A DNA stretch of 64,000 bases from Cerioporus squamosus (taxonomy: Eukaryota > Basidiomycota > Agaricomycetes > Polyporales > Polyporaceae): assembly GCA_022592435.1 (NCBI GenBank), contig JABYQS010000064.1, forward strand, positions 124,001 to 188,000, in the 5' to 3' direction. The notes under the pieces were generated by a model. The model did not search any database. It saw only the letters and a program-made list of their open reading frames with translations, and was not told the DNA's origin. Below are positions 33,514 through 45,145 of this stretch, piece by piece; position 1 is the first letter of the stretch; every line of letters starts with the position of its first letter. Position numbers and translations under genes: made by a program.

Positions 33514-36500
33514 TCAATCATCGTCGCTATCGGGACTGGGGTCCTCAAGCGCGCCGAAGATCGTTCGAAAACGTCCAGTGGCGTTGATGTAGGCGAAGAG
33601 CGGTCGGAGGGCATCCTTGGTGTTCAGGAGGGTGGAGAGGTTACGGCCGGAAAAGCCAAGTGGACGGAAGTGGACGGCGCGGTGCAGGGAGTAGGTGGGA
33701 CAGGAAAGGAGGTAGTGGGACACGGTTTCTGGGGCTTCTTCGCAGGTCGGGCAGGTCGCAGTGATCGTCTTGCCGATGCGTTCAAGGTAGCTCTGGAGGG
33801 GGACGTGGTTCGTGCGGAGTTGCATAAGGAGGTTGACATGGCGGCGGGGCAGCGAGGCGACCATGGCACTGTACTTCTTGGATGGCAACTTCCGGTCGAT
33901 CTCTGCCATGCGCAAACCACGGCGTGAGGTCCGCCATCGCTCCGATGCACGCCGGTCGAGCTCGAGTTTGAAAGACTGGCGCGCCCGCGTTACGCTCTGC
34001 GGGAGGATCTTGCGGAGTCCCTTTGGGAGCTGCTGAGCAGGCGTGGAGCGTCCGCGCGCGGCTTCTTTCGCGGCTTCATCGGCGGCTTCATTCCCAGGCA
34101 CATCACTGTGCCCAGGCACCCATCGAACCGTGAGACGGAGGTGAGAGCGCTCCGAGCAGAGCGCCTGAACTCCTGCGTGAAACAGGTCAGTGAGATAGCG
34201 TCCCGGGCCTGAAGTGCGGAGGGTGGAGGCCTGGATGGCGGCCATGTTGTCGAGGGCGATGGATGCACGCTGGTGACACCCTGCCTCGCGCCTCAGAAGT
34301 TCCAGCCCGAGCACTGTCGCCGCGATCTCCGCCTCGTACACGGTGTGCCTTGAGGAGGGGCCCAGGTGGAGGTAGAGCGTGGCCTTGGGACGCGCGCGCC
34401 CAGGCACATAGAGCACCGCCGCCGCGCCAACCCCGCCATCGATGTCCGAGCCGTCAGTGTAGACGCGATATGCGCCGTCCTGCGCCCATCGCTCGTCGTC
34501 TTCTGCAGCCTCCTCCCGGTCCTCAATGACGTGGACACGATGGCGAGGTCGCCACTGCGGATGCGCCCTCGCAGGCCGGATGCGCTCGGTGTTCTTGATG
34601 TCGAGCCAGGGCCTGTAAGCATCGGTGAGCTCATGCAGGGCGGACCGGTGCGACTTCACAAAGCGCGAGCCGGCCCGACGAACGTGAGTGGCGAGGGGAT
34701 GGGTGTCGGGGAGGGAGCAGAGGCGCACGGCAGCCCTGTGGCAAAGCTTGTCAACGAGCAGGTCAAAGGGGAGGATTTGGGCGTGAGCTTCCAGAGCGTC
34801 GGTCGGAGAGGAGCGAAGCGCGCCCGTCATAGCCAGCAGCGCCTGCCGCTGAACTGCAGCAAGTCGCCGCACATGGCCGACGGAGCCGTGCTTACGATCG
34901 CGGTCGGGGAGCGTCCTGATGGGTGTGAGGAACGTGTCAGCCGCGTAGAGCATGCTCGGGACTACCACCGCAAGGTAGAGCCGTCGCACAGCAGTCAGGG
35001 TGAGGCCGTTGCGCATGGTGGCGAGTCGACGGATCTGCGCAACAAGCTTACTGCCTTTTGCGTAGGCAGCAGCCGTGTGCTGCTTGAACCGGAGGGCTTG
35101 ATCCAGCAGGACACCTAAGAAACGGTGATGGTCAGTGGGGACGATCACCGTCCCGTCTGAGAGCCTCAGTGACGGCCCCAGGCCGATCCGCTTGGGCTGC
35201 GACTTGCAGTTGAGGAGACCGAACTTGTCGAGGGAGAAGTCAGAGTTGTGAGCCCTGGACCAGTCCATCGCACCCCCCTCCCGATCCATGAACCGCCGGA
35301 TCTTGTCGTGACAGATGCTGTAAGTCTTGCCCGTGACCACTAGCGCGACGTCGTCCATGGATCCTACGGCCAGCTCGCCGTCCGCTGTGTGTGCGCTGTC
35401 GATAAGGTCGGAGTTGTAGAAGGCGTACAGGATGACGGAGAGGGGGCAGCCCTGATCGATGCCGCTGACGATGTCGAAAAGGTCGGACGTGAAATCATCA
35501 AACTTGAGGCGGGTCGCGCGCCCGGAGAGCTTGATGCGCAGCCAATTGACGTACTCCGCAGGAACCCCACGTGTGCGGAGGTTGTGGTAAAGCCGCTCTG
35601 GGGATGCTGCAGGAAAAGCGGACTTGATGTCCAGGAAGACGATGGAAGCGACGTCGCCCCTGCGCCATGCATCCTTGACTGTCTTGGTAACCAGGTGGAT
35701 CGAGTCCGTCGTGGTGCGGCCAGCTCGCCCACCGAACTGTAGATTGGCGAGCATCGAGCATCGCTCAGCCTCGAAGACAAGCACGTCAGCCACGCAGCGC
35801 GACAAGATTTTGGACATGCAGCTTAGGAGCGCGATCGGCCGCCAAGACTTGGCTACTGTGTAGTCCGACTTGCCAGGCTTCTGCAACACCACCGTGTCCG
35901 AAATCCGCCACTGCTCCGGGTAGTACTGCAGCGTGAAGGTCGCCCGAAAGAGCGTGCCCAGAACCGGGGTCAGCGTGTCTGCACAGTGCTTGTACACCTC
36001 ATTGGGGATGGCGTCCGGGCCTGGGGCTTTGAAGGACCGCAGGGCTCGAATGGCTTCGCGGACTTGCGTGTCGGTGATTGGTCGAAACTGGAACTTGGGT
36101 GAGGGGTAGGGACCGGAAGGGAGCGGCGCTGTGCTCGCAGGGAGGAAGAACGTCTTGTGGAACTCGGCGCCCTTGTCCGCATTCGAGTTGAGGGTGTGCT
36201 CCTGGCCGGTGGGTGAGGCAACGCGGATCGGGGGAATGCGAGCACTCCCGCCATCGGAGGGGCCGCGCTTGAGGAAGCGGTTGGCGTCCCATATGGTCTT
36301 GCCATCGACAGAGTCGATCCAGGCCTTCCAGTAGTCGTTCTTTACTGCGCGGATGTGGTCAGCATAGCGGTTACGGTATTTCCGATACTCAGCGTGCGAC
36401 GCGTGCTGTGGGTCCGCCCGGTGTCTGAACGCGACCCGCCCAAGCCGCTCCTTCTCCTTGCGCATCTTGGAGAGGTCCTTGGACCACCACCGCTTGGCGT

Positions 36501-37456
36501 ACGGCGTCTCCGGCGCGTCCGGTACGTGGTCGACGATCGTGCTCTGGAGGTCCTCCATGAGTTGGTCCAGCATAGTGTCGAAAGCCTCGACGGAGGTGAT
36601 GGTGGTGGGGAAGAAGCGTTCGTCGATCTTGGCGGCTAGAGCGGAGTCGAACTCGTCCCAGTCGACTCGCCGGAAGTCTTTGCGTGCCCGCGGAGGTGCT
36701 GCAGCTGTAGGGAAGTCGAAGATGGTCTGTATAGGATAGTGGTCAGTCTTGGTCAAACGCTTCCCGGTCATCACCGTGCAGGTACGCATCCGCCCTAGGA
36801 CGCCGGGGGTGCAGAAGACATTGTCGGGGCGGGTGTGGTTCTTGGTACGTGTCGCCTCCAGGGTGGCAAGGCCGTGTGGAAGTGCTTGATCGAGGTCGTG
36901 TTTTGCAAGATAGTGGAGAAGGACTTCCGCGCGCCGCAGGTTGGCAGTAGTGAACAGGTGGTGGTTGCTGGCGTGATCCCATGCCGGATGGTGGCGGTTG
37001 AAGTCTCCCAGCCAGACTATCTCGTCGCTGGCGCCATCGTCGGCCCCACGAGGACCTGTGTTGCGCGCGAGGCCGCGTGGAGCGCGCTGTCACTGTTGCC
37101 GTCTACGTAGAGATTGAAGACATGGACGGTTGCCGTTGCTGCCCGGATGGTGACTGCTGTGACATCCGGGTGGCGGACGGGGATAGGGTTCCAGACGTTC
37201 GTAGAGAGGCGACGGTTCACGAGGATGAGGGAGCGAGAGCGTGCGGTTCTGTCGGAGCCGTGGACTGTGGGGTAGACGACTCTCCAGGTGGGTGTACTAG
37301 CGGTGAGGCCAAGGAAGTTGAGGTACGGTTCTTGAAGGACCAGAAGGTCGTAGTCGGCTAGAGAGGATCGTTGATGAGGTCCTGCTGCGCGCGATCGGAT
37401 TTGTTGAGATTTTGCTGCCAGATACGTAGGGTGGTGTTTTGAGGTGCGCCGTTCAT
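33514..37456 (-). CDS. LINE ORF2: endonuclease, reverse transcriptase, RNase H (two frame breaks)
   Basis: The start codon at 37456 overlaps the ORF1 stop as ATGA. An APE-type endonuclease comes first: WQQNLNKSD, LLVLQEP, GDFNRHHPAWD, TDHYP. The reverse transcriptase follows: IPNEVYKHCADTL, FLDIKSAFPAA, GIDQGCPLSVILYAFYN, and the catalytic pair within GSMDDVALV. Then RNase H (YTDGSDIDGGVGAAAVLY, E in VYEAEIAA, WVPGHSDVPGNEAADEAA) and a C-terminal CPTCEEAPETVSHYLLSC motif. Two single-base losses interrupt the endonuclease, near 37358-37368 and 37040-37050. From 36789 the frame is open for 1091 residues. Whether the breaks are real or assembly errors decides if the copy could be mobile. Confidence 0.9.
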
Positions 37457-39141
37457 TGACGAGGAGCCGAGGGAGTGGGCCGTGTGGGAGCACGGTAGAA
37501 GTCGTCAAGGCGGGACTGCTGGGAGGCCTGGGGGGCTCGGTCTGCTTGCTCAAAACGGTGTCTGACCTGGGACCAGACAGTCGGCGGAGGAGGGGCCCTC
37601 CCCAGCTCGTCGTCATCGGTGATCCAGGTCTCCGGGTTGTTCGTGACGAAGAAGCGGAAGCCGCTGTCCGCGCGACGAGCAATGCGAGCACTGACCTTCG
37701 CTCGAAGCGTCGGACAGCAGCGGTCCCACGCCGCGTGCCCGTCGATCCCGCAGTTGGCGCAGTTGTATTGCTGGGGGTCCGTGACCTTGCAGAGGGACGT
37801 GGGGTGCACCCCCGCGCAGTTCGCGCAGATGTCATGCTCGGCCGTGCACTCGCGCGCGAAATGGCCGTCATAGCTCTGGCACTTGGCGCACCTCTTGGGC
37901 TCCTCCATGTCACGCCTCACGAGCACCTTGCGGCCTGCTAAAGTGAGCCCCTTCAGCACCGCGTTGGCCTGTTCGATCCCCGCAATCGTGAACATCGCAA
38001 AAGCCGTGCGCTGCCCAGGGAAGCGGCGCTGCACCGGCTTGATCCACTCCGCACGAACGATGGAGTTGGGCTTGAGGTTGTGTGCCGTTTCCACTTCGCG
38101 AAGCGTCGTGGAGTCGCGCGGGTCAAAGGCGATTGGCACCCGCTCCGCGACAAGCTTGTACGTTCGTTCGATGACCTGCGCGGTCAGCCCCATCTTGCGC
38201 GCGAATGGTTTGGCCACTGTCGGTTTGAGAACCCATCGCGCCATCTCGACACTCGAAGCGGTGAGGACCACGTCGTCGTGCGGAGGGAGAATCTTCGCCT
38301 GCTCGATGGTGCCGTCGCCCGGGGGGGTGAGGCCTGCGCGCGCCATCTCGTCGAGTGCGCTGCGAGCCCAGTCGCGCACCTCCGCGTCCTTCATCCGCGT
38401 CCCGTCGTCGGTGTTCAGAGTCGCGCCGCGTACCAGGATTTGTCGCTGCAGCAGGTCCGCAACCGTGGCGGCTCTGCGCACATGCACAGGGGCCATGTCG
38501 AGGGACGCGGGGGCTGTAACCGTGGGCGACGCACCAGAGACCAAGGCCGTCGGGCCCGCTGTCAGAACCTCCCGCCGCGCTTCCCCCAGAGCGTCCTCCG
38601 CCTTCTTCACCCGCTCGCACGCCTCCCGCAGCTCCTGCGTACAACGCTCCAGCTCCTGCTTGGTCTTGTCGACACTCTCCGCGAACTCGTCCAGCTTGTC
38701 CTCGACATGCGAGGTGTGATGGTCCAGACGTATCCTGAGCTGGTCCTCTGCCCTCTCCACTACCGCATCGCTGACCGCTTCCTGCACCCTGCTTCCCAGA
38801 AGGTCGTCGGCAACGAAGGCGAAGGCTATGAGCCCTTCGCGAGCGAGCGTTTCGGCGGGGGAACTAGCTGCGAAGTGTAGAAGCCCAGAGACGAGCGCCG
38901 TGCCTGTGACGGCATGTACTCCCTCCGGAATGAGTGACCGCCTTTGCAGGAACTCTATGGCAGCGTCTAGGTTCGGGATCGTGTCTTCGGCAGCTGCCCA
39001 TGCTTCCTTCAGTGTGGGTGGTTTGCTGGGCTTCGACGCTCTTGTAACTTTCGTAGGTGGTGCGCTGGCACGAGCGCTTGTGCGCGCTGACGGCGGCGTA
39101 CTAGCTGGTCGCGACGAGCGTCGCACAACTGGGTCCGTCAT
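37453..39141 (-). CDS. LINE ORF1: Gag-like RNA-binding protein
   Basis: Intact 562-residue frame. The N-terminal half is basic, then a helical segment with heptad character (KTKQELERCTQELREACERV). The C-terminal third has three CCHC zinc knuckles in a row: CAKCQSYDGHFAREC, CANCAGVHPTSLC and CANCGIDGHAAWDRC. Such proteins coat element RNA in the ribonucleoprotein particle. The stop codon TGA overlaps the ORF2 ATG. Confidence 0.92.
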   Translation of the reverse strand: MTDPVVRRSSRPASTPPSARTSARASAPPTKVTRASKPSKPPTLKEAWAAAEDTIPNLDAAIEFLQRRSLIPEGVHAVTGTALVSGLLHFAASSPAETLAREGLIAFAFVADDLLGSRVQEAVSDAVVERAEDQLRIRLDHHTSHVEDKLDEFAESVDKTKQELERCTQELREACERVKKAEDALGEARREVLTAGPTALVSGASPTVTAPASLDMAPVHVRRAATVADLLQRQILVRGATLNTDDGTRMKDAEVRDWARSALDEMARAGLTPPGDGTIEQAKILPPHDDVVLTASSVEMARWVLKPTVAKPFARKMGLTAQVIERTYKLVAERVPIAFDPRDSTTLREVETAHNLKPNSIVRAEWIKPVQRRFPGQRTAFAMFTIAGIEQANAVLKGLTLAGRKVLVRRDMEEPKRCAKCQSYDGHFARECTAEHDICANCAGVHPTSLCKVTDPQQYNCANCGIDGHAAWDRCCPTLRAKVSARIARRADSGFRFFVTNNPETWITDDDELGRAPPPPTVWSQVRHRFEQADRAPQASQQSRLDDFYRAPTRPTPSAPRQ

Positions 39142-39285
39142 CGTAGTAGAGTGTACCTCCGTAGACTAGCTCTAGATAGAACCAGGTGCCAGCAGCGAGA
39201 AACCGCACACTTCGAGACCTCCCCCTATGAGGTCGAAGCGTGGGAAAAAAGCAGCCGGTGGTGGTCGAGAGTCAAGAAGGGTCCT

Positions 39286-39297
39286 CCGCGTCGTCCT
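39286..39297. repeat. Right target-site duplication of the LINE
   Basis: CCGCGTCGTCC at 39286-39296, identical to 32876-32886; coding continues directly after it. Confidence 0.9.
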
Positions 39298-39773
39298 CGC
39301 GCCCCAGACCCGCTACCGCGCCGACGCAGCACACGTGCACACCGACCTCGGCGTCAAGTTCTACGAGCAGCGCGCGAGCGTGCCCGGCACGCTCCTCATC
39401 ACCGAGGCCACGTACATCTCCCCGCAGGCGAGCGGCCAGCCGCACGCGCCTGGCATCTGGAACGACGCGCAGATCGCCGCGTGGAAGAAGGTACGCTGCT
39501 CCTCGCTGATGATGAGGGTGCGCGTCCATGCTGAGGTACTGACGACGGGTGTAAACTGTAGATCACAGACGCGGTGCATGCGAAGGGCTCGTACATCTAC
39601 CTGCAGCTGTGGGCCCTGGGACGTGCTGCCCGCCCCAAGGTATTCCATGCGGAGTTCCCTGACTATCCGTACGTCTCGGCCTCGGACATCCCGCTGAGCA
39701 CCAGCCCCAACGACATACCGCGCCCCTTGACGAAAGACGGTACGTGTTCAGAGCTCATCCGACTTGAACTTGA

Positions 39774-40535
<762 letters not shown>

Positions 40536-40682
40536 TAGCCCGACCTGCCCTTCCGACTAGAGAAGAACCTCCCGCTGAACGAGGTGGACGTGACGACGCT
40601 TTACACGAAGGAGACCGAGCAGGGATACACGACCTATCCGTTCTCGGAGGAGTTCCTTCAGTGGCAGTCGTCGAAGCAGTAG

Positions 40683-41201
40683 GAGTGTTCGCCCTCATGT
40701 CCCGGGTGAAGAGGATCACACGGAGAATACCGTCCGAGTATCTGCCAATGCGACTCGCATATATCATCATCGATCTCACATTGGTCTGTACAGCGTGATG
40801 CATGAGAAGTCTCGTAGCATACGACTCAAACGTAGTACATAGACTCATCGAAAACGTGAAGTTGAACTCACCGCCGCTATCCTGACGATCTCGAGGCTAA
40901 TATGGCGACCGAGGGGGCTGTTTCACTTACATTGAGTTCATGCGCTTACTGCAAATACAGCGGGTATGCCAGTCTGATTGTAATGATTCCAATAATTCTC
41001 CTTCAGTGGCTAAAACGTCGCCGCAACTTCAGGCGTCTGGGTTTCCTCTTTAGGTTGATTAGACCTTTGCACTCTCTCTACGTGCGATTGGTTGATCCAT
41101 ATCTTCCTTAAAAATTATGAACGTGTATCTCAAAAGATTTCATCCCAGAATCCTACAACAACGGTAGTGGTACAATACAACGTCCCGTCAAAAGAATGCG
41201 T
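40683..41201. other. Intergenic between convergent genes
   Basis: Between the OYE gene and the first Hsp12-like gene. A 69-residue frame at 40902-41111 with a hydrophobic centre has no other support. Confidence 0.35.
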
Positions 41202-41580
41202 TCAAGACTGGTTGTTGCCGAGGCCCATGGCGTTCTTCGCCCTATCAACCATAGAAGGCTAGTAGAGATGTATCAACGCAACGTGCGCGGCATGATAGAA
41301 GAAAGACATACCTCAGTCTCGTTCGAGTTGGAGCTGAACGCGTCGCCGATCTGCTGTCCGGTGGACTTCTGGCTCTGGGGCTGCATGCTGGACGCAGCAG
41401 AGTCGCTCTTGCCCTTGAACTTGTCACCGAAGTGCTCGGTGGTCGACTTCTCAGAGTCGGGCTGCGTCGCGGGGCAATCGTCAGTACCGCGGACAGACGC
41501 AATCGAGCGGGAAAGAGAGAACGCACCTTCATGGCGGCGGAGGCCTTGTCGGTGAAGCTCTGGCGGCCGGCGTCGGACAT
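41202..41580 (-). CDS. Hsp12/Hsp9-family small stress protein (copy A)
   Basis: Three exons: 41527-41580, 41312-41461, 41202-41258, giving 86 residues. Starts with the family signature MSDAGRQSFTDKASAAMKPD, followed by a Gln/Ser-rich segment and ending RAKNAMGLGNNQS. Yeast Hsp12 is unfolded in solution, becomes helical at membranes and stabilises them under stress. It shares exon borders and wording with copies B and C 10 kb away but sits on the opposite strand. A TATA box lies ~100 bases upstream. Confidence 0.9.
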
Positions 41581-42285
41581 GATAGTTAGGCGAAGTGGTA
41601 GAGCAGAGGTTATGAGTCGATTGGGTGGTAGAGAGGAGTCGTGAGTTCGTTGGTGTCGTCCTCGGTGGCCCTCACCAGGTATATATACCTGTTCGCGGGC
41701 GTAGTGGAGCCGCCGACGCATACATACGCGTCCGCTGCAGAGATGGCCCGCCATGACGCAGGGTGGTCCTGGCGGGGCAGCGCGTCATCGACTCGACGCC
41801 ATGACGCGTGCACAACTCCGGGAACGCATCGCGGTCAGATGGGTCCGACACCGCCCTCTTTGGAAACCAAATGAACTGAGTTGGCAAGATGTAGCACTGA
41901 CGTCAACGCACGTCGGGCGCGATTGGCAGCCTAGCTTCCGAGTGAGTTGGAGCACCTTGACAGTCGACGTCCATGGGAAAAAGGACTGGAACGCGAGCAG
42001 TGTATGAGGAAGCAGAGTCAGGCACGTAGCAACTGCGAGTTAGACATTACTTATCGTAGACGAGGTCGTGGTACAACAGGCGAAACGGCTACTAATACAA
42101 CGTCCGTACTATGGCTTCTTGGAGCAGAGCTCCAAGAAACGCATGGTAAACCATCCATAAGAAGAGATCCTCGACAATCAACCGAGACGTGCATATATGC
42201 ATAGAAAACAACACACCCGACCAGTATGCTCCGATCTCCCAAGATCGTATGGGCACTCGAGCTCCGGAGTGCAGACCGCAGCATC
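41581..42285. other. Intergenic, promoter of Hsp12-like copy A and 3' side of RING gene
   Basis: Holds the TATA box noted separately. No gene seen in the rest. Confidence 0.4.
41675..41690 (-). promoter_or_regulatory. TATA box of Hsp12-like copy A
   Basis: Palindromic AGGTATATATACCT about 100 bases before the start codon at 41580. Confidence 0.6.
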
Positions 42286-44600
42286 TCATATGTGCAGCAC
42301 CGTGCGCGGAGCCAAGGGCAGGGGAGGGTTCGTCGCGTCATACCCGCCCGGGTCCTCGCGCGCCCGCCGCTGCCGCCTATGGCGAGCTGCCCGGAGGTAC
42401 CGCGAGAACCGTGCGGCTGCGGACGAGATGGGCCGTGGTGCGCCGAGTGGGTGTGGCGGCTCGAGGGTGTCCCCCTCCTCGCCTGCGTTCATCATCGTCT
42501 GCAGGGCTTGGAAGTCTGGGAAGACCCGTATGGTGAGCATCGCGCGACAGTGATAGATAGATAGATGCAAAAGAGCTGCTTACCTTGCCGGCATATCGGA
42601 CAGCTGCTGGAGAGCTCGAGCAGCCACTGGTCGACGCACTCCTGGTGGAAACGATGGTGTCCTTCGCAAGGGAGCACGCGCAGGTCGTCGCCCTCCTCGA
42701 AGTCGACGATACAGATCGGACACGTCTCGCGACCAATGGCGTCTGGCACGACGTCCTTGTCGCCCCCAGAAGCAGGCTCCGCAGTCGGCTTCCGCGGGCG
42801 CGGGACCACCTGAGGCACGTCCGACGACGAACCTGCACGGTTCAGCGGGTCGTCTTGCCCATCGTCACCATCGCCTCCAGGAGTGTGCGCCAAGGTTGGA
42901 AGAGCAGCCACCGCGGACACCGCATCTGACCGCCGCGTCTGCTGAGCATCGTCGAGCTGCGAGCTGACCGCCTTCCAGTCTCGCAGCTCAACCTCGACGT
43001 CGGCACCGTCAGTCGGCGCCACCTTTGTCGCAACGGGAGAGTCCGGATCCCCATCGGCGCTCTCGATGTCCTTCGGGTGCACAGGGGCAGCTGGGACGTT
43101 CTCGGTGCGCCCGAACTTGACGACAGGGAAGGTGTCGAGAATCGCCCGAGTGAGACCGCGCGCGCGACTTTGAGCACCGAATGTTCCTGGAGGACCTCCG
43201 AAAGCGTCCGCTGAGCGCGGGCCATAGCGTTCTGGATGTCTGATTGCCCTGATCGCCTGGGGATGCGTGAGTAAGTTGACGAGCATATACGGATGGAGAA
43301 TGAGGAGCATACTCCGGAGATGATCACAATACAAAACAGCGCCGAGACACAACCTGTGATAGCATACAGGATGATCCTAGTGACGAAAAGCTCAGAAAAG
43401 TCAAGAAGAAACCGCATATAAGATAAAGACGCCTAACATCGCGAGACTGGTGTTCGTGCTCTGGCTGTCTGAGCCGGTCCCGCCGCCGTCTCCGTCGCTC
43501 GTGGGGGTCGTCCCCGCAGTGGAGTTGTCGGTCGCATTCGATGCTGTGAGGGTCGCGAAGAGGTAACCTGTGTTACCTATCGTGCCGTTGACGATCGCGT
43601 TCTCGATCCCGCTGGCCGAGTCGTTCAGGAGCGACGGGCTGTACCAGTAATACTTGGACGAGTTGCCGAGGACATTGCTGAATTGGCTCTCGATGATCTT
43701 GGAGGAAGATAGGGACTGGGTTGCGAAGATGTCCATGACCTGGTCGAAGTTCGCGGGGTTGGAGTACTCGGGGTTTATGTAGCATGATATCGACTTCAGA
43801 GAGTAAAGCAGCTAATGAAGAGCCGAGATAGGGTTGGTACCAAACCCACGGCTGATCAAGGCAACGTAGGAGGACGTACCGCTGCAACTGCACCCCTATC
43901 CCGCGCCAGTGTGAAGATGTCGTCCTCCATAGACGCAGTGGTCGAGTTAGCGTCGCACGACACGAGTGCAATCCAAGGCGTCGTCGCTAATGAAATCAAG
44001 GATCACATTTTAACCACGCCCGAACGTACGCATGCGAAGAACTCACTCGTGCCGTTCGGTAGTTTGTCCTCGGAAAAGTGAACGAGGGCACCCTGACAGC
44101 AGAGGCATAAGAACCAACAGAAGCTTCAATCAGAGAATAGGCATAGGCTGGGAGGTACGTGGACGATGGGTTGCAGCGATCGCCCGAATCCCAAGCAGGA
44201 ACCCTTCTGGAAGATCAATCCTCCGAGTCCCGGTGGCGGACACTCGCATCCTCATGCAACCCAGGTCCTTCGGGTGGTCAGAACCAAACATGAGACGCAC
44301 CTTGCTGATCCCAGTACTGTCCGCCCCGACCAACTGATACGAGATCATGCCCTCGTACACGCCAATCGGGTCCCCATACCACTGCAGCTTGACCTTCGAC
44401 ACATCCGAGAAGTTGAGGCCCGCCGCCTGCGCGACGTCCGTCTGGTTCGTGCCCTGTGCGGGGATATACGCGTGCGCGGGGGCCGGGGCGACGAGCAGGA
44501 CAGCGAGGACAGTCGCCCAGCACAAGTTGAGGAGCACGAGGCCGCAGACGCCGCGCGAGATCCGAGTGCGAGCTGCTGAGCTCGAGGAGGTCCGATACAT
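42286..44600 (-). CDS. Transmembrane RING-H2 E3 ubiquitin ligase with PA-like lumenal domain
   Basis: Seven exons: 44301-44600, 44047-44092, 43880-43986, 43438-43811, 43313-43376, 42584-43256, 42286-42515, giving 597 residues. An N-terminal hydrophobic segment ([20 protein letters not shown]) acts as signal peptide. The lumenal part resembles a protease-associated domain ([23 protein letters not shown]) and carries several N-glycosylation sites. A single membrane helix follows ([19 protein letters not shown]), then an acidic linker and a RING-H2 domain: [33 protein letters not shown]. This is the GRAIL/RNF13 layout of endosomal or Golgi membrane ligases. Substrates unknown. Confidence 0.88.
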
Positions 44601-45145
44601 CGTGATTCGTGAAGATGAGAGTACGTAGACTGGATCCGTTTGCGGACGCAGTCTTGGCCGTGGTCGGGACGTGGACGTGGACGTCGGCGAGGGCGAGAGC
44701 GATATCGCCGTCTGGGATGGAGGATGCGGCACGGAGTCGGCCAGGCAGGAGCTAGCAGCGCCTGAGAACGTGTGTGGGTGGGCTCCCGCGGCAGAAATAG
44801 GCCTTGTGCGCCGGTCGCTCCCAGAGCTAAGAATACGAGCCGGGAACAGTCAGGAGCCGTCGACCTCGCTGCTGCATCCCACAGAACCAACAAAGCAGCA
44901 AGCAAGCAGAACACCCATGGGCGCCTCTGCTCTCGGCACAGATTGCCGCCACGGCGGGCACGGGCGGTGGAGCGACCAGCTCGCGTTAACCCCCTCAAAC
45001 CACCCTCGGGTAAGAGGGCTAGGTTCTAGCAAACCACAGGTTGTCAACCAAGGAGAATAGATGCTATCATACACGATGTTCGTGCTGCACGTCGTTTTAA
45101 GTATACAACCATTTTCATATCCTACCACATCTCCCGCCCGTCAAC
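44601..45145. other. Intergenic, RING gene promoter and aminotransferase 3' side
   Basis: Between the RING gene start and the aminotransferase stop, both on the minus strand. No gene supported. Confidence 0.4.

Larger units (their letters stand above)
32887..39285 (-). mobile_element. Near full-length non-LTR retrotransposon (LINE, Tad-like)
   Basis: About 6.4 kb, inserted in the minus orientation. It has the hallmarks of target-primed reverse transcription: a run of 21 T (a poly-A tail on the element strand) at 32887-32907, no terminal repeats, and an exact 11-12 base target duplication. Order on its own strand: short 5' UTR (39142-39285), ORF1 with zinc knuckles, ORF2 with endonuclease, reverse transcriptase, RNase H and a C-terminal zinc motif, then a ~600-base 3' UTR with a GA-rich microsatellite (about 33100-33172). 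EN-RT-RNase H order with a CCHC ORF1 matches the Tad1/I group of fungal LINEs; clade assignment is by layout only. Confidence 0.95.

Noticed and set aside
34366..35118. 250-residue plus-strand frame inside the LINE
   Set aside because: It is antisense to the reverse transcriptase/RNase H frame and shows no domain.
40902..41111. 69-residue frame with a hydrophobic centre
   Set aside because: No homologue recognised, no promoter or splice support; length is compatible with chance.
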